Part shown: one piece after another, positions 55,543 through 63,327 of the stretch | Numbering within the stretch: position 1 is the first letter of the stretch | Layout of the letters: every line of letters starts with the position of its first letter | Source of the DNA: Mycobacterium marseillense | GTDB lineage: Bacteria; Actinomycetota; Actinomycetes; Mycobacteriales; Mycobacteriaceae | Length of the DNA: 64,000 bases | Assembly: GCF_010731675.1 (NCBI RefSeq) | Contig: NZ_AP022584.1 | Location: 4,960,001-5,024,000, forward strand | Direction of reading: 5' to 3' | Made by a program: the position numbers and the translations under genes | The notes under the pieces: generated by a model | Told to the model about the DNA's origin: nothing | Databases searched by the model: none | What the model saw: only the letters and a program-made list of their open reading frames with translations

Positions 55543-56565
55543 ATGCAGCTTGGGATGATCGGCCTCGGCCGGATGGGCGCCAACATCGTCCGGCGCGTGG
55601 TCACCGGCGGACATGACTGCGTGGTCTACGACCACAACCCCGACGCCGTGGAGTCGATGGCGGGGGAGGACAACACCACCGGGGTGTCCTCGCTGCAAGA
55701 GCTCGCCGAGAAGATGACGGCGCCCCGCGTCGTGTGGGTGATGGTGCCGGCCGGAACGATCACCACCGGAGTGATCGACGAGCTGGCCAAAACGCTCGAG
55801 CCCGGCGACATCGTCATCGACGGCGGCAACTCCTACTACCGCGACGACATCACCCACGCAAAGACGCTGTCGGAGAAGGGAATCCACTTCCTGGATTGCG
55901 GCACCAGTGGCGGGGTGTGGGGCCGCGAGCGTGGGTACTGCCTCATGATCGGCGGCGACGACGAGGCATTCGCGCAGGCCGAGCCGATCTTCGCCACCGT
56001 CGCCCCGGGCGTCGACGCGGCCGCCCGCACACCGGGCCGTGAGGGTGAGGTCGCGACGTCGGAGCAGGGGTACCTGCATTGTGGGCCGGCCGGCGCCGGA
56101 CACTTCGTGAAGATGGTCCACAACGGCATCGAGTACGGCATGATGGCCTCGCTCGCCGAGGGGCTGAACATCTTGCGCAACGCCGACATCGGCAAGCACG
56201 TCCAGGAGGGTGACGCGGAAACCGCGCCGCTGTCGAACCCGGAGTTCTACCAGTACGACTTCGACATCCCCGAGGTCGCCGAGGTGTGGCGGCGCGGCAG
56301 CGTCATCGGCTCCTGGCTCCTGGACCTGACCGCGATCGCGCTGCACGAATCGCCGGAGCTGAAGGAATTCTCCGGGCGCGTCTCGGACTCCGGCGAGGGC
56401 CGCTGGACCTCCATCGCCGCGATCGACGAGGGAGTCCCGTCCCCGGTGCTGACCACCGCGTTGCAGTCGCGATTCGCCTCGCGTTCGCTCGACGACTTCG
56501 CCAACAAGGCGCTCTCGGCGATGCGTAAGCAATTCGGCGGGCACGCGGAGAAGCCCGCGAACTAG
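55543..56565 (+). CDS. gnd: 6-phosphogluconate dehydrogenase, short decarboxylating type (Gnd2)
   Basis: 340 residues, the short bacterial form rather than the 470-residue enzyme. It has GLGRMGANIVRR as dinucleotide motif, GTSGGVWGRERGY in the substrate region and HNGIEYGMM in the catalytic helix. It converts 6-phosphogluconate to ribulose 5-phosphate and CO2; short forms often use NAD. AAAGGAGA lies 11 nt before the ATG. It shares the zwf operon. Convergent with bpoB across 22 bp. Confidence 0.93.
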   Translation: MQLGMIGLGRMGANIVRRVVTGGHDCVVYDHNPDAVESMAGEDNTTGVSSLQELAEKMTAPRVVWVMVPAGTITTGVIDELAKTLEPGDIVIDGGNSYYRDDITHAKTLSEKGIHFLDCGTSGGVWGRERGYCLMIGGDDEAFAQAEPIFATVAPGVDAAARTPGREGEVATSEQGYLHCGPAGAGHFVKMVHNGIEYGMMASLAEGLNILRNADIGKHVQEGDAETAPLSNPEFYQYDFDIPEVAEVWRRGSVIGSWLLDLTAIALHESPELKEFSGRVSDSGEGRWTSIAAIDEGVPSPVLTTALQSRFASRSLDDFANKALSAMRKQFGGHAEKPAN

Positions 56566-56587
56566 CCCGGCCGGCTTGACCGACCGG

Positions 56588-57451
56588 TCAGTGGCGTTTG
56601 ACGAATTTCACCACAGCGTCGCTGAACGCGTCGTTGTCGTCGCCGGCCGCGGTGTGCCCGGCGTTGGACAGCTCGACGAACTCCGCGCGCGGCACGGTGG
56701 CCAGGAAGTGCCGCACGCCCTCGGGGCTCACCACGTCGGACAGCTTGCCGCGGATCAGCAGGACGGGAATCCTCAGGTTCTTGGCGGCCTGCTCGAAGCT
56801 CTCGGTGCGCAGTTCGGGATCGTCACCGGGCTTGGTCATGAACGCCGGGTCCCAGTGCCAGTACCAGCGGCCGTCGCGCAGGCGCAGGTTCTTCTTCAGC
56901 CCCTCGGGGCTGCGGGGCTTGCTGCGGTAGGGCAGGTAGGCGGCGACGGCGTCGGCCGCTTCCTCCAGCGACTCGAAGCCCTCGAGGCCGCTGAACATGA
57001 AATCGCGGATGCGGGCGCTGCCGCCCTTCTCGAAGCGGGGCACCACGTCGACGAGGACCAAGCGGGTCACCTTCGCCGGGCCCGCCCGGTGCGCGGCGAG
57101 GATGCCGGTCAGCCCGCCCATGCTCGCCCCGATGATCGTCACCGGCCGCCCGATCGTGTCCAGCACCTTCAGGACGTCGGTCGTCAACGTCTCGATTTCG
57201 TAGTCGGCGTTGGGTGAGCGATCGCTGTCACCGTGCCCGCGGGAGTCCAGGGCCACCACGTGCAGCCCCTCATCGGCCAGCGTCTGGCCGGTGTTCTTCC
57301 AGGAAAACCGGTTTTGGCCGCCCCCGTGCAGCATCAGGATGCTCGGCCGGCCGGCGCCGTCGGTGCCCCGATTCCATTCGTCGGCGATCAGGGTGATGCC
57401 CTTGGCGCCGGCAAACTCAACCGTCCGGGGGCTGCTGCTGACGGTACTCAT
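56588..57451 (-). CDS. bpoB: alpha/beta hydrolase BpoB (non-haem peroxidase family)
   Basis: 287 residues. Oxyanion HGGGQN, nucleophile Ser110 in IGASMGG, Asp likely in the RGKLSDVV loop, and His in SNAGHTAAGD. Named as a bromoperoxidase by family, but more probably an esterase or C-C hydrolase. The frame is open for 680 bp upstream, but that is antisense to other genes. The ATG at 57451 lies 8 nt after TAACGT, consistent with a leaderless mRNA. Divergent from the VOC gene. Confidence 0.88.
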   Translation of the reverse strand: MSTVSSSPRTVEFAGAKGITLIADEWNRGTDGAGRPSILMLHGGGQNRFSWKNTGQTLADEGLHVVALDSRGHGDSDRSPNADYEIETLTTDVLKVLDTIGRPVTIIGASMGGLTGILAAHRAGPAKVTRLVLVDVVPRFEKGGSARIRDFMFSGLEGFESLEEAADAVAAYLPYRSKPRSPEGLKKNLRLRDGRWYWHWDPAFMTKPGDDPELRTESFEQAAKNLRIPVLLIRGKLSDVVSPEGVRHFLATVPRAEFVELSNAGHTAAGDDNDAFSDAVVKFVKRH

Positions 57452-57459
57452 GCGTCCTG

Positions 57460-57465
57460 ACGTTA
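57460..57465 (-). promoter_or_regulatory. candidate -10 (TAACGT) for bpoB
   Basis: On the minus strand TAACGT precedes the ATG at 57451 by 8 nt and fixes that start. Confidence 0.45.
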
Positions 57466-57571
57466 CATAGGTCGCATAAGCACTCTTGCGCGGGTCGACG
57501 ACGCGATGACTTTCCGTCTTCGTGGGGGTCTGTCTGACAAACCCGCACGAGCGACCCAGGAGGCCACGCAC

Positions 57572-58048
57572 ATGCCATCGATCACCCCGTCGTTGTGGTT
57601 CGACGACAACCTGGAGGAAGCCGCCGGCTTCTACACCTCGGTCTTTCCGAACTCCCACATCGAGGGCTTCAACCGGACCACCGACGCGGGCCCGGGGGAG
57701 CCGGGCACCGTCCTGTCGGGCAGCTTCGTGCTCGACGGCGCCCGGTTCATCGGCATCAACGGCGGACCCCACTTCCAGTTCAGCGAGGCGGTGTCGTTCA
57801 CGGTCCACTGCAAGGACCAGGACGAGGTCGACTACTACTGGGACCGGTTGACCGACGGCGGCGAGGAATCCCAGTGCGGGTGGCTCAAGGATCGCTTCGG
57901 CCTGAGCTGGCAAATCGTCCCCGATCGGCTCTACGAATTGATCAGCGATCCCGATCGCGCGCGGGCGGCGGCGGCCACCCGGGCAATGTATGGCATGCGC
58001 AAGATCGTCATCGCCGAGCTGGAACGGGCCGCCGATCCGGTCCGCTGA
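57572..58048 (+). CDS. VOC family protein, PhnB/3-demethylubiquinone methyltransferase-like
   Basis: 158 residues. The pattern TPSLWFDDNLEEAAGFYTSVFPNS, FIGINGGPHFQFSEAVSF and DRFGLSWQIVPDRL is that of the PhnB-like subgroup, often misannotated as a methyltransferase; no SAM motif is present. The last 30 residues are a helical tail. Function unknown. The ATG at 57572 has CAGGAGG at 8-9 nt. Confidence 0.85.
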   Translation: MPSITPSLWFDDNLEEAAGFYTSVFPNSHIEGFNRTTDAGPGEPGTVLSGSFVLDGARFIGINGGPHFQFSEAVSFTVHCKDQDEVDYYWDRLTDGGEESQCGWLKDRFGLSWQIVPDRLYELISDPDRARAAAATRAMYGMRKIVIAELERAADPVR

Positions 58049-58174
58049 CGGCTCGTGCCGCCTCCGAAAACCTTTGGTGGGGGCGGCATTCGAGAGATTC
58101 CCCGCTCCGGTCGGTGCGCGTGGAAGTCCCACGGGTTAGGTTTGTCCGTGCGGACGCGCCGAACAGGAGTGGAT

Positions 58175-58195
58175 ATGGCGGACAACGCGAGATGA
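58175..58195 (+). CDS. six-codon upstream ORF overlapping the ephC start
   Basis: ATG at 58175, with AGGAG 5 nt upstream, encodes M-A-D-N-A-R and stops at TGA 58193-58195, which overlaps the ephC ATG as ATGA. ephC has no ribosome site of its own, so ribosomes that finish this peptide may restart on ephC. It may be a coupling leader, or the scar of a frameshift in a once longer EphC N-terminus. Confidence 0.45.
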   Translation: MADNAR

Positions 58196-59094
58196 CTGAG
58201 CCGCGGTGGATCGACGTGCCCGGCCCGCCCGGGGATCTCAAGGCGCTGACGTGGGGACCCGCCGACGGCCCGATCGCCATCTGCCTGCACGGCTTTCCGG
58301 ACACGGCCTACGGCTGGCGCAAGATGGCCCCGCTCCTTGCGGCGGCGGGTTGGCGGGTCATCGCGCCGTTCATGCGCGGATACGCGCCCTCGTCCATTCC
58401 CGACGACGGCAGCTATCACGTCGGGGCGATCATGGACGACGCCCTGCGGGTGCGGGCGGCCGCGGGAGGAACCGACCGCGACGTGGTGATCGGTCATGAC
58501 TGGGGTGCGCTGGCGGCCACCGGCCTGGCGGCGATGCCCAACAGCCCGTTCACCAAAGCCGTGATCATGTCGGTGCCGGTCTCGGCCGCATTCCGGGGCC
58601 AGGTCAGCGAGCGGGGCCGGTTGGCCCGTCAGTTGCCGCGCCAGCTGCTGCGCAGCTGGTACATGTTCTACTTCCAATTGCCTTTGCTGCCAGAGCGTTC
58701 CGCGCGCTGGATCCTGCCGCTGTTGTGGCGGCGATGGTCACCGGGCTATCGCGGCGCCGACGAGGATTTGCGGCACGTCGACGCCGCGATCGGCACACCG
58801 GAAAGTTGGCGCGCGGCGCTGGGCACCTACCGGGCCACGCTGCGCAACACCAAGCCCCCGCAGCGGTACGCCGAGTTGAACGAGCGCTGGACCGAGGCGC
58901 CGATCCTGCCGAGCCTGTATCTGCACGGCCGCGACGACGGCTGCATGACCCCGGCGTTCGCGCACTGGACGGAGAAGGTTCTGCCCGCCGGCAGCGACGT
59001 GGCCATCATCGACCACGCCGGGCATTTCCTGCAGCTCGAACAGCCAGAGAAGGTCGCCGAGCGGGTGCTTGCGTTCGTCGGCTCACCCGGCTGA
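58192..59094 (+). CDS. ephC: epoxide hydrolase EphC-like
   Basis: 300 residues. HGFPDTAYGW is the family oxyanion motif, Asp103 in IGHDWGA the nucleophile (Asp is typical of epoxide hydrolases, and dehalogenases), and His278 in HAGHFLQLEQPE the general base. A pair of cap-domain Tyr residues around 160-165 may hold the epoxide oxygen. It should convert epoxides to diols. No Shine-Dalgarno site precedes the ATG, but a six-codon upstream ORF with a strong one overlaps it. The homologue in M. tuberculosis is some 16 residues longer at the N-terminus from memory. 4 bp before the next gene. Confidence 0.85.
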   Translation: MTEPRWIDVPGPPGDLKALTWGPADGPIAICLHGFPDTAYGWRKMAPLLAAAGWRVIAPFMRGYAPSSIPDDGSYHVGAIMDDALRVRAAAGGTDRDVVIGHDWGALAATGLAAMPNSPFTKAVIMSVPVSAAFRGQVSERGRLARQLPRQLLRSWYMFYFQLPLLPERSARWILPLLWRRWSPGYRGADEDLRHVDAAIGTPESWRAALGTYRATLRNTKPPQRYAELNERWTEAPILPSLYLHGRDDGCMTPAFAHWTEKVLPAGSDVAIIDHAGHFLQLEQPEKVAERVLAFVGSPG

Positions 59095-59098
59095 CGCC

Positions 59099-60340
59099 AT
59101 GAGCGCGCGCCGAATGGCCGCCGTCGATGCACAGTTCTACTGGATGTCGGCGCGGATCCCCAGCGACGAGTTCCTGCTCTACGCCTTCGCCGGCGAGCCC
59201 GCCGACCTCGGCCGTGCCGTCGAACAGGTCCGCGGCCGGGCCGAGAAATGCCCCGGCCTGTCGGTGCGGGTCCACGACCGGTCCGTCCTGAGGTATCCGC
59301 AGTGGGTTCCCGCGCGGGTGGTGCCGGAGCAGATCGTGCGCCACGAGCTCGCCGAGCACAGCTGGGAGGGCTGCCTGGCAGCGGTGGCCGCCCTCGCCGA
59401 CAGCCAGCTGGACGTCCGCCGCATGCCCTGGCGGCTGCACGTGTTCACGCCGGTCCTCGGCATCCCGGGCGTCGACGGCCCGGGGGCCGTCGCAGTCGTG
59501 CAGATCGCGCATGCGCTGGCCGACGGGGGTCGCGGTGCGGCGATGGCGGCCTGGCTGTTCGGCCGGGACGTCCCGGTGCCCGAGGTGCGACGGCTATCGG
59601 TGGGGTTCCTGCCGTGGCGGGCCGCGCGGGCGGCCCGCGCCCACCGCCGCCAGGTCCGCGATATCGGCGCGGGCCTGCTGACACCCGCGGCCGGGCCCCG
59701 GCCGGTGCTGGCGACGAATGCCCGCCCGGAGGGCGCGCGCTCGGTGCGCACGCTGGTGCGTCCCCGCGCGCGGCTGCGTGGGCCCACCGTCACCGTCGGG
59801 GCGCTGGCCGCCGTGTCCACCGCGCTGTCTCGTCTGCTCGGACCCGGATCCGAGACGCTGGGCGCGGAAGTTCCGATGGCCAAACCCGGTGCGTCCCATG
59901 CCAATAACCATTTTGGGAACGTGGTCGTCGGGCTGTACCCCCAGCTCGATCTGGATGCGCGCCTGGACCGGATCGCGGCCGACCTGGCCAACGGCCGGCG
60001 CCGCTTCGAGCATCCGGCCACCCGCGCGGCCGACCGGGCCTTCGCCGCGGTGCCCGCACCGCTGTTGCGTTGGGGCATCAACCAATTCGACCTCGACCAG
60101 CGTCCTATGCAAGTGGCCGGCAATACCGTGGTGTCCAGCGTGTACCGCGGGGCGGCCGACCTGCGCTTCGGGGGCGCCCCGGTGGCGCTGACGGCCGGGT
60201 ATCCGGCGCTGTCGCCGATGATGGGTCTGACGCACGGCGTGCACGGCATCGGCGACACCATCGCGATCAGCGTGCACGCGGCGGCCTCGGCTGTTGCCGA
60301 CATCGACGCGTACCTGGCGCTGCTCGACGCGGCCCTCTAA
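59099..60340 (+). CDS. WS/DGAT-fold (wax ester synthase-like) protein (Rv1125 type)
   Basis: 413 residues. VDAQFYWM at the N-terminus and QIAHALADGGRGAA correspond to the acyltransferase pattern HxxxDG of WS/DGAT and condensation-type folds, with the active His in AHALADG. C-terminal segments NHFGNVVVGLYPQL and VSSVYRGAADLRFGG match the DUF1298-like half. It could transfer an acyl group from acyl-CoA to an alcohol or diacylglycerol, but the sequence is divergent and activity is unproven. The ATG at 59099 lies 4 bp after ephC; the two are probably co-transcribed. Confidence 0.75.
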   Translation: MSARRMAAVDAQFYWMSARIPSDEFLLYAFAGEPADLGRAVEQVRGRAEKCPGLSVRVHDRSVLRYPQWVPARVVPEQIVRHELAEHSWEGCLAAVAALADSQLDVRRMPWRLHVFTPVLGIPGVDGPGAVAVVQIAHALADGGRGAAMAAWLFGRDVPVPEVRRLSVGFLPWRAARAARAHRRQVRDIGAGLLTPAAGPRPVLATNARPEGARSVRTLVRPRARLRGPTVTVGALAAVSTALSRLLGPGSETLGAEVPMAKPGASHANNHFGNVVVGLYPQLDLDARLDRIAADLANGRRRFEHPATRAADRAFAAVPAPLLRWGINQFDLDQRPMQVAGNTVVSSVYRGAADLRFGGAPVALTAGYPALSPMMGLTHGVHGIGDTIAISVHAAASAVADIDAYLALLDAAL

Positions 60341-60955
60341 CTAGTGGGCGTCCCCGGATCTGGCCGCTTCCTCGCGGGTCAGGCCGACAGCGACGATGAG
60401 TTCTTCGTGCAGCTCGAACCACACCGTGTGGTAGGAATCGATCAGCGGCCTGGTCAGCCAGGCCGTCTCCCCGATCTTGATCTTGTCCAGTGCCGCAGCC
60501 AGTTTCGTCGCGTAGGCGTGCAGCCGGGGCAGTTGAGCCGCGGCGGCCTCGACGATCGGCACGGCGCGGGCGTGTACGTCGTCGAGGCGGGAAAGCACCG
60601 CGGCGTCATACTCGGCGTCGTCGTGGGAGTTGGGGACGCCGCCCGGGCCGCCCCTGAGTTGCCAATCCGTCACGAGGCGTTTGAAGTCGGCGTTGACGGC
60701 GCGAAAATCGCCGTACACAGCGGCCATCGCGCCCGCATCGATGCCCTCGCGCTCCTCGGCCAGCAGCGTCGCCAACCTCTCGCTGCCGCTGCGGGTGATC
60801 TGCACGCTCGCGCCCTCGGCCAGCAGACCCGCCGCGGCGAGCTTTTCGACGACGGGGCCGATGTCGCCGGGATTCACTCCCATTGTCGCGGCCAGATCGG
60901 TTCTGCTCACCCGGCCCTTGAGCCGGACCGCTTGCAGCACATCCAGTTCGGTCAT
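60341..60955 (-). CDS. winged-helix protein coupled to PpdK (Rv1126c type)
   Basis: 204 residues. The N-terminal 70 residues form a winged helix-turn-helix (LKGRVSRTDLAATMGVNPGDIGPVVEKLAAAGLL); the rest is helical and of unknown fold. The ATG overlaps the ppdK stop (ATGA at 60952-60955), so both proteins are made together. A regulator of, or partner for, the phosphotransferase is the obvious guess. Its stop abuts that of the WS/DGAT-like gene (TAA followed directly by CTA). Confidence 0.75.
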   Translation of the reverse strand: MTELDVLQAVRLKGRVSRTDLAATMGVNPGDIGPVVEKLAAAGLLAEGASVQITRSGSERLATLLAEEREGIDAGAMAAVYGDFRAVNADFKRLVTDWQLRGGPGGVPNSHDDAEYDAAVLSRLDDVHARAVPIVEAAAAQLPRLHAYATKLAAALDKIKIGETAWLTRPLIDSYHTVWFELHEELIVAVGLTREEAARSGDAH

Positions 60956-62529
60956 GACGCCGCCCCGGCGGCCAGCCGCACCGCGGTCAGCATGACGATC
61001 AACGGGGTCGCCGAGACCACGTCGGTGTGTCCGCTGTCGAGGGCGACGCGCACCGTGGCCTCGGCGTTGTCGTCCAGCCGCGGATGGTCGCCGGTGACGT
61101 GGGCGCGCAGCGGGCTGACCCGTCGCGCGATGTCGGCCAGCTCGCGCAGCTCCGGCGAATCGTCTTCCGACCACGCGGACAAGCGCAAAAGGCCCTCGCG
61201 CACTTCGCCTTCGGCGCCATCGACGGTGATCTGCCTGCCGGCCAGCGCTGCCGCCACGCCCTGGCCGCAGCCCACCACCGCCACCCGGCCCAATTCGCGG
61301 CTGACCACCGCCGCATGGCTGGCGGCACCGCCGACCTCGGTGACGATGCCCTGCGCGGCCAGCATGCCCGACACGTCTTCGGGCCGGGTGTGATCGCGCA
61401 CCAGGATCACCCGTTCGCCCCGGTCGGCGGCGCGCAGCGCCTCGTCGACGTCGGTGTACGCCGTGCCCGAAGCCACGCCCGGACAGGCCGGCAGTCCCTT
61501 AGCCAAAAGCGGTGCCGCCAAGCGTATTTCGGGCTGAAGTGCGGGAAGCAGCAGAGTCTGCACGTGCGCGGGGGTCACGCGCCGCAGTGTTTCCAGGTCG
61601 TCGATGAGTCCCTCGTGCCGCAGCTGTAGCGCCGTGCGCACCGCCGCCTGCGCCGACCGTTCCGCTGACCGGGTCTGCAGCAGCCACAGTTTGCCGTTTT
61701 CGACGGTGAATTCGATTTCTTGAACGTCGGAATCCAGCCGCTCCAGGGTGCCGGCCGCAGCGAGAAGTTCGTCGTAGACGGCCGGCTGCTCGTCGCGCAG
61801 CGCGGTGATCGGTTCCACGTCAACCGATCCCGATACCACGTCGTCGCCCTGGCCCCCGGGCAGCCACTCGCCGAACGGCTCGTTGTCGCCGGTGATCGGG
61901 TTGCGTGAAATGAATGCCCCGGCACCGGAATTGGGGCCGCGGTTGCCGAACACCATGGCCTGCACGACCACGGCCGTGCCGTGCTGATCGCCGAAACCGT
62001 AGTGGTTGCGGTAGGCGACCGCCCGCGGCGAATTCCACGACGCGAACACCGCCTCGATGCCGGCACGCAACTGCGCGTGCGGGTCCGACGGCACCTCTCG
62101 TTCGCCGCTACTCACGATGCGCCGGTACATGTCGCGGAACCGGCGGCGGGTGTCGCGGGCGAACGCCGGGTTGCCGGCCGCCGCCAGCGCCTGCTCGACG
62201 TCGTCGTTGATGCCCAGGTCCAAGATGGTGTCCATCATGCCCGGCATGGACTGGGTGGCTCCCGAGCGCACGCTGACCAGCAGCGGCCGCGGGCCCCGGC
62301 CGAATGTGCGCGAGGTCTGCGTCTGTAGCCAGCCCATCCGGTCGAGCACGCCGTCCCAGATGGCGTCCATCGTCGCCGCGGGGTCGGCGAGATAGCGCAA
62401 CCCCACCGCGGTGGTGATGCAGAACGCGGGGGGAACCGGCAGATGGTGGCGGCGCATCGTCTGGATGCCGTGGCCCTTGTTGCCCAGCAACTCGCGCGGG
62501 TGGCTCGATGTGCCGTCCAGCAACACCAC
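60952..62529 (-). CDS. ppdK: PpdK-like phosphotransferase lacking the PEP/pyruvate barrel
   Basis: About 525 residues, compared with roughly 880 for complete pyruvate phosphate dikinase. It has an ATP-grasp nucleotide domain (about 1-310, with LLVSVRSGATQSMPGMMDT and GEWLPGGQGDDVVSG) and the swivelling phospho-His domain (GGAASHAAVVSREL, His405). The C-terminal TIM barrel that binds pyruvate/PEP is absent. It can presumably phosphorylate its own His from ATP, but the acceptor is unclear. The start is uncertain: the GTG at 62529 lies just before the conserved VVLLDG; upstream frame is not protein-like. Coupled to the winged-helix gene. From memory the M. tuberculosis gene is similarly short. 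Confidence 0.85.
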   Translation of the reverse strand: MVLLDGTSSHPRELLGNKGHGIQTMRRHHLPVPPAFCITTAVGLRYLADPAATMDAIWDGVLDRMGWLQTQTSRTFGRGPRPLLVSVRSGATQSMPGMMDTILDLGINDDVEQALAAAGNPAFARDTRRRFRDMYRRIVSSGEREVPSDPHAQLRAGIEAVFASWNSPRAVAYRNHYGFGDQHGTAVVVQAMVFGNRGPNSGAGAFISRNPITGDNEPFGEWLPGGQGDDVVSGSVDVEPITALRDEQPAVYDELLAAAGTLERLDSDVQEIEFTVENGKLWLLQTRSAERSAQAAVRTALQLRHEGLIDDLETLRRVTPAHVQTLLLPALQPEIRLAAPLLAKGLPACPGVASGTAYTDVDEALRAADRGERVILVRDHTRPEDVSGMLAAQGIVTEVGGAASHAAVVSRELGRVAVVGCGQGVAAALAGRQITVDGAEGEVREGLLRLSAWSEDDSPELRELADIARRVSPLRAHVTGDHPRLDDNAEATVRVALDSGHTDVVSATPLIVMLTAVRLAAGAAS

Positions 62530-62737
62530 GGAATGCTCGGCAGGCGTGTCCCCGCGGGCGCTTGGCGCATCGCGATGGGCGCCGCTACCTGGTGCGGTGC
62601 GAGCCGTGGTGCACCCCCTTGGTGGTGTCGCTACCGATCGGGCCGACGTCGGAACGCCAGCAATGCTCCCACACGAACCAGCGGATCGAGCGACGTAGCT
62701 GCCCGGCGGCTCTTGTCGTGCGACCCCACCCATGATC

Positions 62738-62743
62738 TAGGTT
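62738..62743 (+). promoter_or_regulatory. candidate -10 (TAGGTT) for the DoxX gene
   Basis: TAGGTT is followed by 7 nt and the ATG at 62751, predicting a leaderless mRNA. It is in the divergent region with ppdK. Confidence 0.5.
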
Positions 62744-62750
62744 TACAGAT

Positions 62751-63272
62751 ATGACTTCTTATGACACGTTCCATGACGTCGGATTACTGATCCTTCGGCT
62801 GGTGTTGGGCGTGACGTTGGCCGCACATGGCTACAACAAGTTCTTCGGCGGTGGCCGCATCCCCGGCACCGCGCGGTGGTTCGAGAGCATTGGCATGAAA
62901 CCCGGAAAGTTCCACGCCACCGTCGCGGCGACCACGGAGATGGCCGCCGGCCTGGGCCTGGCGGTCGGATTACTCACCCCCATCCCGGCGGCGGGCTTCG
63001 TCTCGCTGATGCTGGTCGCGGCCTGGACCGTGCACCGCGCCAACGGCTTCTTCATCGTCAAGGAGGGCTGGGAGTACAACCTGGTGCTGGCGGTCAGCGC
63101 GATCGTCGTGGCCACGCTGGGCGCCGGCAAGTACAGCCTGGACTACCTGGTTTTCGGGAAGAACTGGATGGACGGCTGGCACGGCCTGCTGATCTCGGCG
63201 GTGCTCGGCCTGGCCGGGGCCATCGGCCAGCTGGTCATCTTCTACCGGCCGCCGGCCAAGCAAGCCGGCTAG
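62751..63272 (+). CDS. DoxX family membrane protein
   Basis: 173 residues with four hydrophobic helices and the DoxX pattern: LRLVLGVTLAAHGYNKFFGG in helix 1, MAAGLGLAVGLLTPIPA in helix 2, LVLAVSAIVVATLGAGKYSLD in helix 3. Members of this family take part in redox or thiosulfate-related complexes in other organisms (in M. tuberculosis a DoxX protein joins a superoxide dismutase-associated complex); this copy has no such neighbours. Leaderless start. Convergent with the amine oxidase gene over 55 bp; a 7-bp hairpin (63285-63291/63303-63309) lies between. Confidence 0.85.
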   Translation: MTSYDTFHDVGLLILRLVLGVTLAAHGYNKFFGGGRIPGTARWFESIGMKPGKFHATVAATTEMAAGLGLAVGLLTPIPAAGFVSLMLVAAWTVHRANGFFIVKEGWEYNLVLAVSAIVVATLGAGKYSLDYLVFGKNWMDGWHGLLISAVLGLAGAIGQLVIFYRPPAKQAG

Positions 63273-63327
63273 CTCGGGGGCCCCTTCGCCCAACCTCGAA
63301 TGGGGCGAACACGCGGGCGAGGCACCC

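Noticed and set aside
57452..58132. N-terminal extension of BpoB to 514 residues
   Set aside because: It is antisense to the VOC gene, and the ATG at 57451 has its own leaderless promoter and starts the conserved hydrolase.
62530..62733. N-terminal extension of PpdK
   Set aside because: The added 68 residues are Ser/Arg/Gly low-complexity and the conserved family sequence begins at VVLLDG. An ATG at 62570 is in a different frame and leads to a shadow peptide.
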